Below are positions 1 to 10,500 of a stretch of DNA of 64,000 bases, piece after piece; position 1 is the stretch's first letter, and each line of letters opens with the position of its first letter. The translations under genes and the position numbers were made by a program. The DNA comes from Daphnia pulex (Eukaryota; Arthropoda; Branchiopoda; Diplostraca; Daphniidae): assembly GCF_021134715.1 (NCBI RefSeq), contig NC_060018.1, positions 6,155,501 to 6,219,500 on the forward strand, written 5' to 3'. The notes beneath the pieces are model-generated. The model had not been told where the DNA came from and ran no database searches. It worked only from the letters and a program-made list of their open reading frames with translations.

Positions 1-1035
1 GGAAAAATCTCGAATGTGCACCAGGGCCGATTCCAACGTACTGCGTTCCATTCCAATATGACATATTGTGAGACGATTGGGCACATGAACCTGCCCTTGC
101 GAAGTTACTGATCTCATACCGTTCAAAGCCATATTCTTTCAACAGTTCTAAAGCAAGTATATACATAGAGGCTGCATCATCTTCATTTGGTAGCACCACT
201 GTTCCTGATTGGAGCTGAAAAATACCCGAATAAGTTTATATAGCTTTGGTTGGTTAAAAGATAATTCATTTGGTTACTTACCTGTCTAAACAAAGGTGTC
301 CCCCTTTCAGGAGTCAATTCATACAAGGAAATATGATGTGGTTTATAGCTAAGTATCTCATTAAGTTCATTCTTCCATGATTGAATGGTATCACCTGGTT
401 TCCTAAAGAGAAGATCAACTGACACAGCATCTGATCCAAATACATCAAGGGCACTTTTTAGCAGCATCACACTGTCATTTGCAGAATGATCACGTCCCAA
501 AACTTTCAATGTTCCATCATCTAGACTCTGTGGATATTCAATAAGAACAAAGTTACTACTAATACATTTTATTGCAAATATACTATGAAATCACCTGTAC
601 ACCAACAGACACACGATTGATACCAAATTTGAAATATTCTTCAAGTGTCTGTGTCATACTCAAAGATGATGGATTGCACTCTATTGTTATTTCAGCTTGT
701 TCGTCAACATTTGTCAATTGCTTAACACAATTTATTATTCTAGATATAGTAGTTGTGGGAGCTAAACTAGGTGTTCCACCACCAAAATAGATTGAATTAA
801 TTTTCTTAATTCCAGTAAACCCAAATATTGTTTCAGTCTCTTTAATAAGACATTTTTCCATTCTTTCATCAATAATTTTACCAAAACTATTTTCCACTTT
901 CTTATATTTGTTGAAACTGCAAAAAGTGCAGATGTTCTTACAAAAAGGCCAGTGGAAATACATTGTGGCTTCTGTTTTTAAATTCTCCAACATGTCAGTG
1001 CTACATCGTGAAAAAAATGTAGACGAAAACCTCAT
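1..1035 (-). CDS. Rsad1: RSAD1, HemW-like radical SAM protein (partial, C-terminus outside window)
   Basis: Radical SAM protein of the HemW/coproporphyrinogen-III-oxidase-like family, which in animals is mitochondrial and is thought to bind haem rather than act as a true HemN oxidase. Exons read on the minus strand are 595-1035, 282-527 and 1-214, with phase-0 junctions and GT-AG splice sites. The 4Fe-4S/SAM motif C-x3-C-x2-C is at residues 32, 36 and 39 (FCKNICTFC), followed by the glycine-rich YFGGGTPS motif, the EITIECNP strand and the family signatures RYEISNFAR and GPGAHSR in the last exon. The first residues contain R, S and few acidic residues, which would suit a mitochondrial presequence. 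The start at 1035 is the first ATG of the frame. The gene lies head-to-head with DDA1, 739 bp away, so the gap probably holds both promoters. The C-terminal part is missing only because the window ends. Confidence 0.93.
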
Positions 1036-1774
1036 CGCTATAAAAAGTCACGATGTTTTAAGTAAGTTACAAAATTCAATGCTTCTTTTGTTCGTTGTAA
1101 TTCAAGATCAAGAGTGTTAACTGTTAAGCCACTTCACGGTTAAGCAGAACTGCAGAAGTCTGTTTGTTTTCAATTTTCATTTCGTTGTTAGTTGCCAAGT
1201 AGATGTGCAATATTATTCAATATTTTATTTAGTATTTTATAACAGCAACTTTAATTTATTTTAAGTAAAGTTATCAGATTTCAATTACGAAAAAAATTTC
1301 CAACCCATTTTTGCTTCGCAGTTTGGAGCGGTTTGGAGGACGCACGGGCACGGTGCACGGACGGGGACGGCACGGGCGCACGGCCGCAGTCTTCGAATTT
1401 AGGAATGAATTGGCATGCTTTTAAAACATCTCGGGTTTTTTTTTTTACATTGTTAAATATAAAAAAAAATACAAATTTGTAATGCAAAACCTTATTTCGA
1501 ATCAAATGCTTACACAGATAGCAAGGACCGTGCAAGCAACGCATTAACGCAATGCAACAGGCTGCACGCAAGTGACGCAACTCTAGCAGACTGCATGAGG
1601 CGTGGTGTTTAATTGGTTATGAATTAGAGATTTGGCAACGCTCAACAAGAACCAGGAAGGTAGAGTTTCAGACATTCTTTTTCTGTTTCCTGTGTAATGA
1701 ATGTCGATTGAATTCATCCAAACGTTGGTTCCTTTTGAAATATAGCCAAACAATAGCGTTCTGTCATTGCGAAA
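1036..1774. promoter_or_regulatory. Divergent intergenic region between RSAD1 and DDA1
   Basis: This 739-bp gap separates two head-to-head genes and must hold the 5' UTRs and promoters of both. It contains a GC-rich block around 1320-1390 inside otherwise AT-rich sequence. I see no convincing TATA box or coding exon. Confidence 0.5.
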
Positions 1775-2240
1775 ATGGTGAGGTGGTATAAGTCTGTTCA
1801 AAGAGTGCATCAATAATTTGGTTTTTCATGGTAGACGGCGACTGCAGAGTTTCTTAAAGGTCTTCCATCATACAATGAGAATAACTTCACAAGGTTCCAT
1901 AGCGATGCATCGTCAAAGGTTTCTGTCAAACGGCCATCTGTTTACCTCCCAACTAAAGAATATCCTTCAGAACAGAGTATGCAATTTTCTCTATATTATA
2001 CTTATTTTGTGTGGTATAACTATTTGTTTTTCCAATTTAGTAATTGTAACTGAGAAGACAAACATTTTGTTGCGATACCTTCATCAACAGTGGGAAAGAA
2101 AAGTATGTCAATATTCATTCTTGATTTGTCTTTAAGTATCTAATAACACTCTTTGTTAGAACAAGAAGCGTGACAGTGCCAATGAAGTGGAGGAAGGAGG
2201 TTCAGCTAAGAAGAGGCCTCGTCTGGACACAAGTGTTTAA
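1775..2240 (+). CDS. Dda1: DET1- and DDB1-associated protein 1
   Basis: Small subunit of the DDB1-CUL4 (DCX/DET1) ubiquitin-ligase core, where it stabilises substrate-receptor binding to DDB1 in the nucleus. Exons 1775-1777, 1835-1976, 2041-2102 and 2160-2240 join to 288 nt, giving 95 residues against about 102 in vertebrates. The conserved core is clear: [13 protein letters not shown], then [15 protein letters not shown] and the near-invariant [16 protein letters not shown]. The C-terminus ends in a basic KKRPRLD stretch that looks like a nuclear-localisation signal. The first coding exon is only the ATG: the donor GTGAGG follows it directly, and the next exon starts in phase 0 with TATAEFLKG. 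An in-frame TAG just before that exon rules out an unspliced start. Introns are 57, 64 and 57 nt. A possible AATAAA lies at 2467-2472. Confidence 0.93.
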
Positions 2241-2820
2241 GCAAAGTTTTGCTTGCTCATATATTATGTTGCATATATATTAATTTCACTTTGGAATCCA
2301 TGATTGGATATAAGATTGGAAAGGATAAGGTTGGACACCACAAAATTAATGATCCATATTTGTTTTGTTCTCAATGTTGATTGTTTAACATCAATTTAAC
2401 AATCATCAATCAACTTATTAAAGTAAAGCATATCTTCTGAATGTTTTGCTCTGTGGTCATAATTGTAATAAATTACTGTATCACTTTTTTAATTCTGTCC
2501 CCTAGTTCTAGATATTAATACTCAGCCCTAATCTAAACAAGATCTTCAGCAAAATGAAAGACAGGTCAAACTGAATGAATGGATCTCCTTTCAACTCCAT
2601 GTATCTGTTATTTTCAATTGATCAATCACAAAATTTGTAAAATCTTAATTACATGATTAGTCTGTAAGACATTTTACCCACACTGTATTCAAACTTTTTC
2701 TAGATAAAAATTTGGTTAACAAACTTGAAACCACAGAGAAATCAGAATGAGCTTGATGTTAGAACGCGTAAACCATCCGATAAATATAAGTTTATAGGTA
2801 TACGAGCTTACTTGAAAATA
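2241..2820. other. Convergent 3' region of DDA1 and AP5M1
   Basis: AT-rich non-coding sequence between two tail-to-tail genes. It holds the 3' UTRs of both; an AATAAA at 2467-2472 is a plausible poly(A) signal for DDA1. No open frame of interest is seen. Confidence 0.5.
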
Positions 2821-4495
2821 TTAGACAAATTCTGTGGCCTCTTGATTCCATACACGATAGGAAGAGCTCTTAAGCTCTGAGTCTAAAATAAAACAGACAA
2901 TTTCAATTATTCTACTTTCGTATCGTTAAAATAACTTGGAAGTCAATTCAATAACAAACATGGTCAAGACTTACTTGTCACCAATTTAAATTCTGTGGGT
3001 TGCAGCAAGGACAAATATGCTCCAGACACAGAACTGGTAGAGGTAAAAGCAATCTGTAAAATATTTAAAATTAACAGCCAATATAATTAAAATCTAGGAA
3101 AATAGTCCTCACAATGGCTTGAGTATTGGCAAGAGATGCATCCAGTCTCTCCATCACGACGTCTACGTTTAACGTCAAGTCCTCTTTCAATTTTGCATTC
3201 GATGAAGATACCATTGGAGTTAAATTCCACAGAAGCTGGGAGCCGTCTTTAATGACTGAAACTAAACCAGGACTGATGACTGTCAAAATGCGCGCAATAC
3301 GATTTCCGGATGGCATAGATAAACGAATTTCCAAGCGATTCAGCGTATTCCTCATGGTAGCACTGATGTGCAATTGAACGAAAATAGAGACCTTGCCGAG
3401 TTCCCCCATTCTAATTTTTAAAATTGGTTGAATAGGTGGGACTTCCAAGGAGAAGTTGTAATAACAAAGGGGAAATGTTTTTTCCAGAAGTTGCTGAATG
3501 TTTATGGTGCAATTATTTTTCTCCCAATGGACAAGAGCACTTGAATGAAAGAGTGCTGATGGTATACCAGGTAACTTACTAAAACCCAATTCCAGCCTAA
3601 TGCTATGACAACAATCCACCTCTTGTTCAATTATAAAGTAGATCGTTCCATAAACTTCTGCTCTGACTGAAAGATTCGACGCGACCATCCGTACTTCTTC
3701 TTTCACTTGAACTTCAATCTTTGGCTTTGATCTCAACCAGCTTTTTTGGGTGGTTGCTGACTTATTGAGTAGCTCTAACTGTTGTTGTCCACTGGCTCTC
3801 CCAAATGGTAGCCATTGCTGGATTGTTCTATTCAACTGATCACTCATCTTGACGAGAGGAAGCTGAACAACATGCACAAGCTTGGAAAGCAGTTCTAAAA
3901 CTATGACCACATCACATGATCTGAAATGAAGAAAAAAGGAGGATTACCATGTAAAACTATAACCAACTGCTGAAATACAAATAAAATATTACAATACCTT
4001 CCAACAGACATAGACTGTTGATTTGCAAATGGATGCAGTTGTTGGTCTAGGTATGGAACACCACACAGTAATCGATTATGTTGGCACTCAACAACCACCA
4101 CAGGCCAAAAAAGTTGAGAGTTGGAATCATATGGAACCCAAAAAAGAGGTGCTTGTAAGTTTTTTTGGCAAGAATCCCTTGTAAACTGAAATGTAGTAGG
4201 GTTTAGGATTCCAAGTTCATTCAATAAAGGATCAAGCAATTCTTGGCCATTTGGTAGGTTATGACTGGAAAAGTTTGGGTGTTCCTTGTGCCAACGTTTC
4301 TCAACAGTAGGAAATATTCTAATACAAACAACAGAAGTTATTATAGATTTTTGTAAACATAAAATAGTTTAAGAGGGAAGTGTAATTTTAATCATTTGCA
4401 ATCATAGGCCTACTATTGGAAAAAATTATAACAAACTTGTAAAAAAGAAGTTTTGATTCCACAATCGACACTACAAATATACATCGAAGACTCAT
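2821..4495 (-). CDS. Ap5m1: AP-5 complex subunit mu
   Basis: Medium subunit of the AP-5 adaptor complex, which works with SPG11/SPG15 on late endosomes in retrieval traffic to the Golgi. Exons on the minus strand are 4437-4495, 3998-4318, 3113-3920, 2975-3053 and 2821-2882; they sum to 1329 nt, or 442 residues (human about 490). Hallmarks are IFPTVEKRW near the N-terminus, then TRDSCQ and LFWPVVVVE, corresponding to SRDSC and LWPVVAF in vertebrates. A mu-homology domain fills the large exon, and the tail is SSSYRVWNQEA. The first exon (MSLRCIFVVSIVESKLLFY) was chosen because its phase-2 donor matches the acceptor and its start resembles the vertebrate one; it is the least certain part. The 3' end is convergent with DDA1. 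Confidence 0.88.
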
Positions 4496-7400
4496 TATGT
4501 AGTGTAAACTATTAATTTCTTTTTTTTATGGAGTGCGGTAATGATATTTTGGAAATGAATGAGACAAATAGTAATTATCTGTGATTAAATAAAGCATAAG
4601 GGGCGATATTTCAGTGAGAAATTTGTAACTTTACTTCACAACATATGCTTTGTTGCCACACAAAAATCCAAAATGTAAATTTTTAATTTTTTGAAAAATA
4701 AAAATCGACGAATTTTATTTTTGTGAATTGAACTTTTCAGTTGTTTTAGACACTTTTAGAAGAACAGACTTTTTTTTTTTTATAACATCATCATCCTCAA
4801 TATTGTACAACTGTTGGAGGTGCGGCTACGCGGGTTACCATTTCAAACCGAGGCGTTTAATTGGAACCATACAAGTTTTACTTCAATACTAAATCTCCAT
4901 AAAATTGTAAGCAAATTAAATCCGTCAGCGGAAAAACAAAAAAATTGCAGTTGCCAGTTTGTTCAAAAATAATATTTCTGTGTTTACATTTTATATTTAT
5001 ATTCAACGGCGAACGGCCAGTCAGAGTTGGCAAAAGCAAAATCTATCACACCAATTTAGTATAAATTCGAACTGGCGAGAAAACAGAAACATTAACTTTC
5101 AACAAACCATTTCTTAGAAACACTTTATTTCAACCTTTCAACCGATGCATGTACAAAGAAGTGTTGTTAGTTCTCACGAGTCCGGTTCAAACTAACAGAA
5201 GATCTTACGGGTCGATAGAGTACGGGATTATGTATGGTGGGTGTATACATTCTTTATTGTACATACTAGCTTGAACACAGGGACCTAATATCTCATGAAG
5301 ATCAATAGCGTTATCTGTTTTCGTTTTATTGAAGACTTTTTATTTCGTTCTTATCTTAGGATTTCATTTTATTTCTACTTTACAATTTTCTGCTCGGCTA
5401 GCCCTTCCTATGTGATGACTTGTTGGGAAGATGTAAAACTTGTCCGAAATATACAGCATTTTTGCAGATTCATTTTTAAAATCCAAAGAACGAGGCCTAA
5501 ACGTATTATAATATGAATCGTTGCCAAAGCCACATCAACACAACTTCCCTTGAAAATCGATTGTCGGTTTACAAAGAACAACATCATCGTAAATAAAATG
5601 TCTTTTTTTCGCCTCAAATTGGCAGCTTGTGATGAAGGATGGTCTCAACTCATCGAAAACATCAATAATCGATGATCACGTCGGTGCCAGAAGAAACCCA
5701 CTGACGTGAACTGGTGAATGTATCAATAATACAGCAGCGTAACTGGAAAGAGGAATACCATTTCTAATAGATCGGTCGTCAACGCATACTTGCACGCAAA
5801 TTTACAACAGACGCGGGTGTGATAGTCCCGACAATTGAATCGGATATGATGTAAGCAATTTTTCCCCGTAAAATGATGTTAATGGTTCCTTGTTATTGTT
5901 AGCGAGTCCAACGTGTCCGCGTACTGTGCTTTTGTACAAGACCAACAGGGTGGAAATAATCAAGTGGCCAGTGACGTAGCTCACGAATGTTTTTTTACGT
6001 CTTTTCTGTATTCGTTCAAGGAAGAGAAAACCGTGAACATTCCCACGTTACCCGCAGATAAGGAATCTCTTTAATGACAAACCGTGTTTCCGTGTTCCCA
6101 CTAAAAAATCGTACCGCTGTAACAGCGGTTTTCCCTCCTTTGCCCGAGTGCGTATACGTCAGGACGTTGCAGAACTGGGAGCCCCAACTTTCAGTCAGTT
6201 GGCTGTCGTTTCTCGTCCAGAACAGTTCATTGTCTAAATCGCTCAGTTCACCACCAGTTTCAAGGTTCCTCAAACAATACGACTCACAAAAGTGTTTCGT
6301 GGTCATATTTTTATAAATATGGACAACCCCACCTTTCAGGCAAACGACGAACTCGATCTTCATCAACGAAAAGGTGAGAATATAACTCAGATTTGCCAAT
6401 TCGGATGTTCAGTTTCGACTGGATAAAAATATTACGTTTAAGATAAATTTAATTCCAGTCTATAAAAAAGCATTAATGGGTGAATGACTTGTACACTGAC
6501 AGTGCAAATCGATCTGTAAAAGAAAATGGCATCATTATTGTGGCTTTTGACAGTCTTTAGATTGTCGTTGGTATAAACACTCTTTGAGCCAAAGCTAACT
6601 CGAAGTAGACGTCAACATAAAAAGCAGTAACATAAAGTTGCTGATGTTGGAGAGCTGGAAGAGGGATTGTTCTAGTTTTTACTGTATTTCTTCTTCTTTG
6701 TTTTGCGATGGTAAAGACGATATTGTTGTTAAGTACCGGAAAGTAACCCAGAAAATGTTGTTGGCTATTTTGGATGGTCAAGACTTGTGGAACAAAGCCG
6801 TGTGTCGCCTGAGGATGAGCCGTTAAAAAGTGAAGGTCAGTGACTGGATGGCATGACCGCGGGACATATGTTAATAGGGAAAAAGGAAAAATACTCTCAA
6901 CACGGAAAATTCAAAGAAAATCACCAATGCCACTTGGCATTTCTTTTCTTTTTTTATTATTTCGTAAGTTGCGTCCATCAGGAGTTATACTCTAAATAAT
7001 TTCACTTGTGTGACGCAAAGCGAGCGACTTTCTCTCCCGTTCTCGTGTGACCCCCCAGCTGTTTCTAGTCTCAGCTATATTCCCGCGCATACTAAATTCT
7101 ACCGTGAGTAAACACGGTGAAAAAGGGTAAACAGTCAAATAAAAACCCGAGAATCGATCGATTAGGGTGGTGTCGAAAATGAGAGTGGCACTCTGGATGG
7201 CCGCCAGATCACATCGTTTTTTTTACTGCTTTCGAATCGATTAAATGGATTGGCAGCGAATGTGATCGAACGGAGCGGTTCGGGAGGTGTTGTAGACTGG
7301 CTACCGTGATACACTAACCAAACGTGTAAAAAAGAAAAGAAAAGAGACAAGAAAAACAAAAATCTCTCTCTCTCTCAAATCAGATGCGCTGAGCTGGCAG

Positions 7401-7545
7401 GGTTAGAACTGTGTGCTAAATTTACTCACCGGCGCCGGCGTAGTCGACGTCGCCGTATGGGCGCGCGCGCTGTCGTTCGTATACCGGTAGTGAAACTCAC
7501 GACGACCATGTCGTCATTCAGTCTTCGGCGTTGTTCCCGGAAAGA
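4496..7545. other. Non-coding region upstream of the SLC7 transporter, including its 5' UTR
   Basis: About 3 kb without a supported gene. Several short frames exist (a minus-strand one at 6016-6399, a plus-strand one at 6638-6826), but none shows a recognisable domain or a consistent exon chain. A CpG-rich segment with GC-box-like runs at about 7430-7500 lies just upstream of the transporter start, and is the likely promoter or 5' UTR. Two ATGs (7457, 7508) precede the chosen start in another frame. Confidence 0.4.
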
Positions 7546-10500
7546 ATGGTTCAACATGTTACCGCTCTACAACTTGGTGAGTTTACTTACCTTGCAATAT
7601 TTTCCCCCCATTTCTCCCTCCCCTCCCCTTCCCTTGTTTTAGTAGTGAGAGTAGTATCCGGAAATTGGCGTTTCGATTATTCAACAGTGGCGCGGCGGTC
7701 TTTCAAAATTATTGATTAATATTTAGTTTCGGCTGCGGAATGACAGGATTATGTATTGCACCTAATCCTAAGAATTGTGCATAGTATGCGCATTATAGAT
7801 TTCCTTGGATTTGGGTGTGTGTGTGTGTGTATCGACCGCCTGATTAAATTCGATCAATAGATTTGTCATTCGTTCGGTGACTTGACCGGGGGGTCAGTCC
7901 AACGGTTGTAAGGAATTAACTATCTAAGAATCCTTAATTGCTTTTTCGGGAAGACAAAAAAAAAAGAGACTCGGCAAACTCTTTTCGGACAGTGGTGTAT
8001 GGGAATAACAAGATTTGGCACGCGCATTGCCGCACACACACACCAGGAGCAGCAGCATGTTCAGCCCAGTATGTGGATATTTTTGCAGTTTAGCGTGCGA
8101 TCCGACCAGTGGTCCGCTCTAGTGGGCCATTTGGCACAACGTTGGGACCGCGTGATGTGTAGCGCTACACTGGGAGAGTGCGCTTAAATCGCACGCCGTG
8201 TCACGTCCGCCATAAATGAGCGAAATGTGCATCACAACAAAACTGTTCCGCTCTTTAGATAGAAAAAGATGGAAACGCGCAGCCGTTAACGACATTGGCA
8301 TGGAATCCTTATTCCTCACGCGCGCGCTATACCCGTTGCCTTGGCCTATCAATAGACACACACACAACCCCTCGAGCTCGGAGAATTTATTTTCTATTCT
8401 CTCTTTTCCCCCCCACTGAATCTCTCGGTTTTTATTTTCTATTAACTTTCTACTTACAAAAGTCTTTGACTAACAAACACAAGAAAAAGTTCAAATTTTC
8501 AAGGGGGTGGTGGGAATAAAAAAAGGCTTCCCATCAACTTGATGAATTCATCAACAGAAGGAATAGAAGTGTTACAACGACAAAGAGCGCATGCGTCCGG
8601 AGACGTAAGAAAACGTCGCGGCCGACGGCGCCGAAATCAATATGTACAGACATGGGACCCTACAGTAGGAAAAAGACAGACCGCGCCCTATAATTTATCT
8701 TCGATGCCTGCCCCTTTCGAATCCTATACAACGAGAATCTTTTCTTTCTTTGTCCCGCGCTAATACAAGCATGTGGCAAACGCAAATAAGTCTTAAAACT
8801 TGCATGTGAGATTGCACCAAAGCAATATGCGTGCGTGTGACTTGATGGTGTAAGTCACACACAAATATACAACAGTACTAGTAGGTCATTTGGCAAACAA
8901 AACATGGACATTGAAGAGAGTGAGAGAGACATTTAAATTGATTCGCGTGTCTTTTTGGCGACACACATATTAAAAACGATCCATCACCCAGCCAAAAAGG
9001 AAGAGCAAAAGTCAAGTTTGTCTTTTTGGAGAGTCAAAGTTACTCACGCGAGAGGCTCTTTTCTTGGCTGGCGTCAGAGAGATTGCCCGCCGTCTGCGCA
9101 ACAACTTCTTTCCCAATAAAAGCGACTAATGGTCGATGGGGGGATCGCACAAGTTCCTCCCTTTTTTTTGTTGTGTGGTCTGTTTCCTCCGTTCATCTCC
9201 TTTTTTTGTGTGTGCGTTCATAGGAGGTGCTGAACAGCCTCATCACAGCCTCATCAAAGACACGGTCGGAAGAGTTAGCGACAGCGGGACATCAACGCCA
9301 ACTTCCAACGGAGACGACGGTAGCCGAAGCCGCAGCAATAGTGATGATGCAACCAGCTCCAATCCGCGGAATGACGGCATGGAGCGGGACGTGTCAACGC
9401 CGAATGACGCTCTTCACCTCGAGAGACGGGTATACAAACTAAATCGTTAGATTGCGCTTGTAAATGGACAGCAGTCGTCAGTGTCCCTATTCATAACGGC
9501 CCAGTTTGATGTTGCCCCCAATTACAGACGCAACGTCCCGTTTTATTTGAAAGACGTCAACGAATACTAAATGGTTGGGGCGATTATTGTAAGCGTTTCC
9601 CGGTCTGTTGACGAAAACAAACGGGCGACGTGCAGTTTGGAGCAAAACAATTGGATGGCTAACGCTTTTGAGTAAAAAGGACAGATTCCGTAGTGGGCGC
9701 CAAACGAGAGAATGCGGTCAGAACGTCCGCCATTCACCCTTTGAGGTATTCAACATCTTCCGTAGTATATACGTGGAACACGGCGTAGACAGAGAGAGAG
9801 GGAACGATAACGAAGGCGCGCAGTCGTCTAAATTTGGGATCGGACAAACTTTTGCTTTCGCTTCTTTCAGCTGCCCTTGAAAGGGTATGGAATCAGTGAA
9901 GGAATCTAGAAAAAACTTTGGCGGGAGCCGGGGCGACGTGGATCACGTGAGTCGTCTCACCCGTGGAATCTCTCCCGAGGCTACAACACACATAAACATG
10001 ACACTGTTTTTGTGTTTTGCCAAAAAGTGTGCAAAATAAGTCTTGATTGATGTTAGGAGAGTAGGGCAAAAGCGCAAGGTCGTTTTTCCGAGTTTTGTTG
10101 CTCGCTGGACTCGGGCCATGTTCATTGACGCAGCTCAGCCTTTTCGTTGTTTTGTTTGGGGATGAATCTGTTCGGCGTAGAACGTGCCTTCACGCTACGA
10201 TGCGACACGGGTTTGCAATCAATCCCAACTAATTTAGAGCTGTCAAACCGGCGTCGATCGGTGTTTTTCTAATAATAATGTTAACTGACGGTAACGATGT
10301 CATAACTATTTTATGACAGGTGGGACTCGTCAGTGGGGTGGCTCTAATTGTTGGAACAATGATCGGTTCGGGCATTTTCGTTTCGCCGTCGACGCTACTG
10401 GTATGTGAAACTATCAATTTTTAAAAAAAGCGCGCGAATAATTTTAAAAAACAAAACTAAAACTTTTTATCAGGTGAAAACCAAGTCGCCTGGTCTCTTC

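Noticed and set aside
6016-6399. 127-codon minus-strand frame
   Set aside because: No family features, no splice context, and it overlaps the equally unsupported plus-strand frame.
6319-6826. Possible short plus-strand gene: ATG exon 6319-6373 with a GTGAGA donor and a later frame ending at 6826
   Set aside because: No acceptor gives a continuous frame to the later segment, the TATA-like sequence lies directly at the ATG, and no domain is recognised.
9136-9223. ATG at 9136 as an alternative start of the SLC7 transporter
   Set aside because: The codons 9136-9223 are the pyrimidine-rich tract before a good acceptor (TTCATAG), and the upstream exon 7546-7576 joins exactly in phase.
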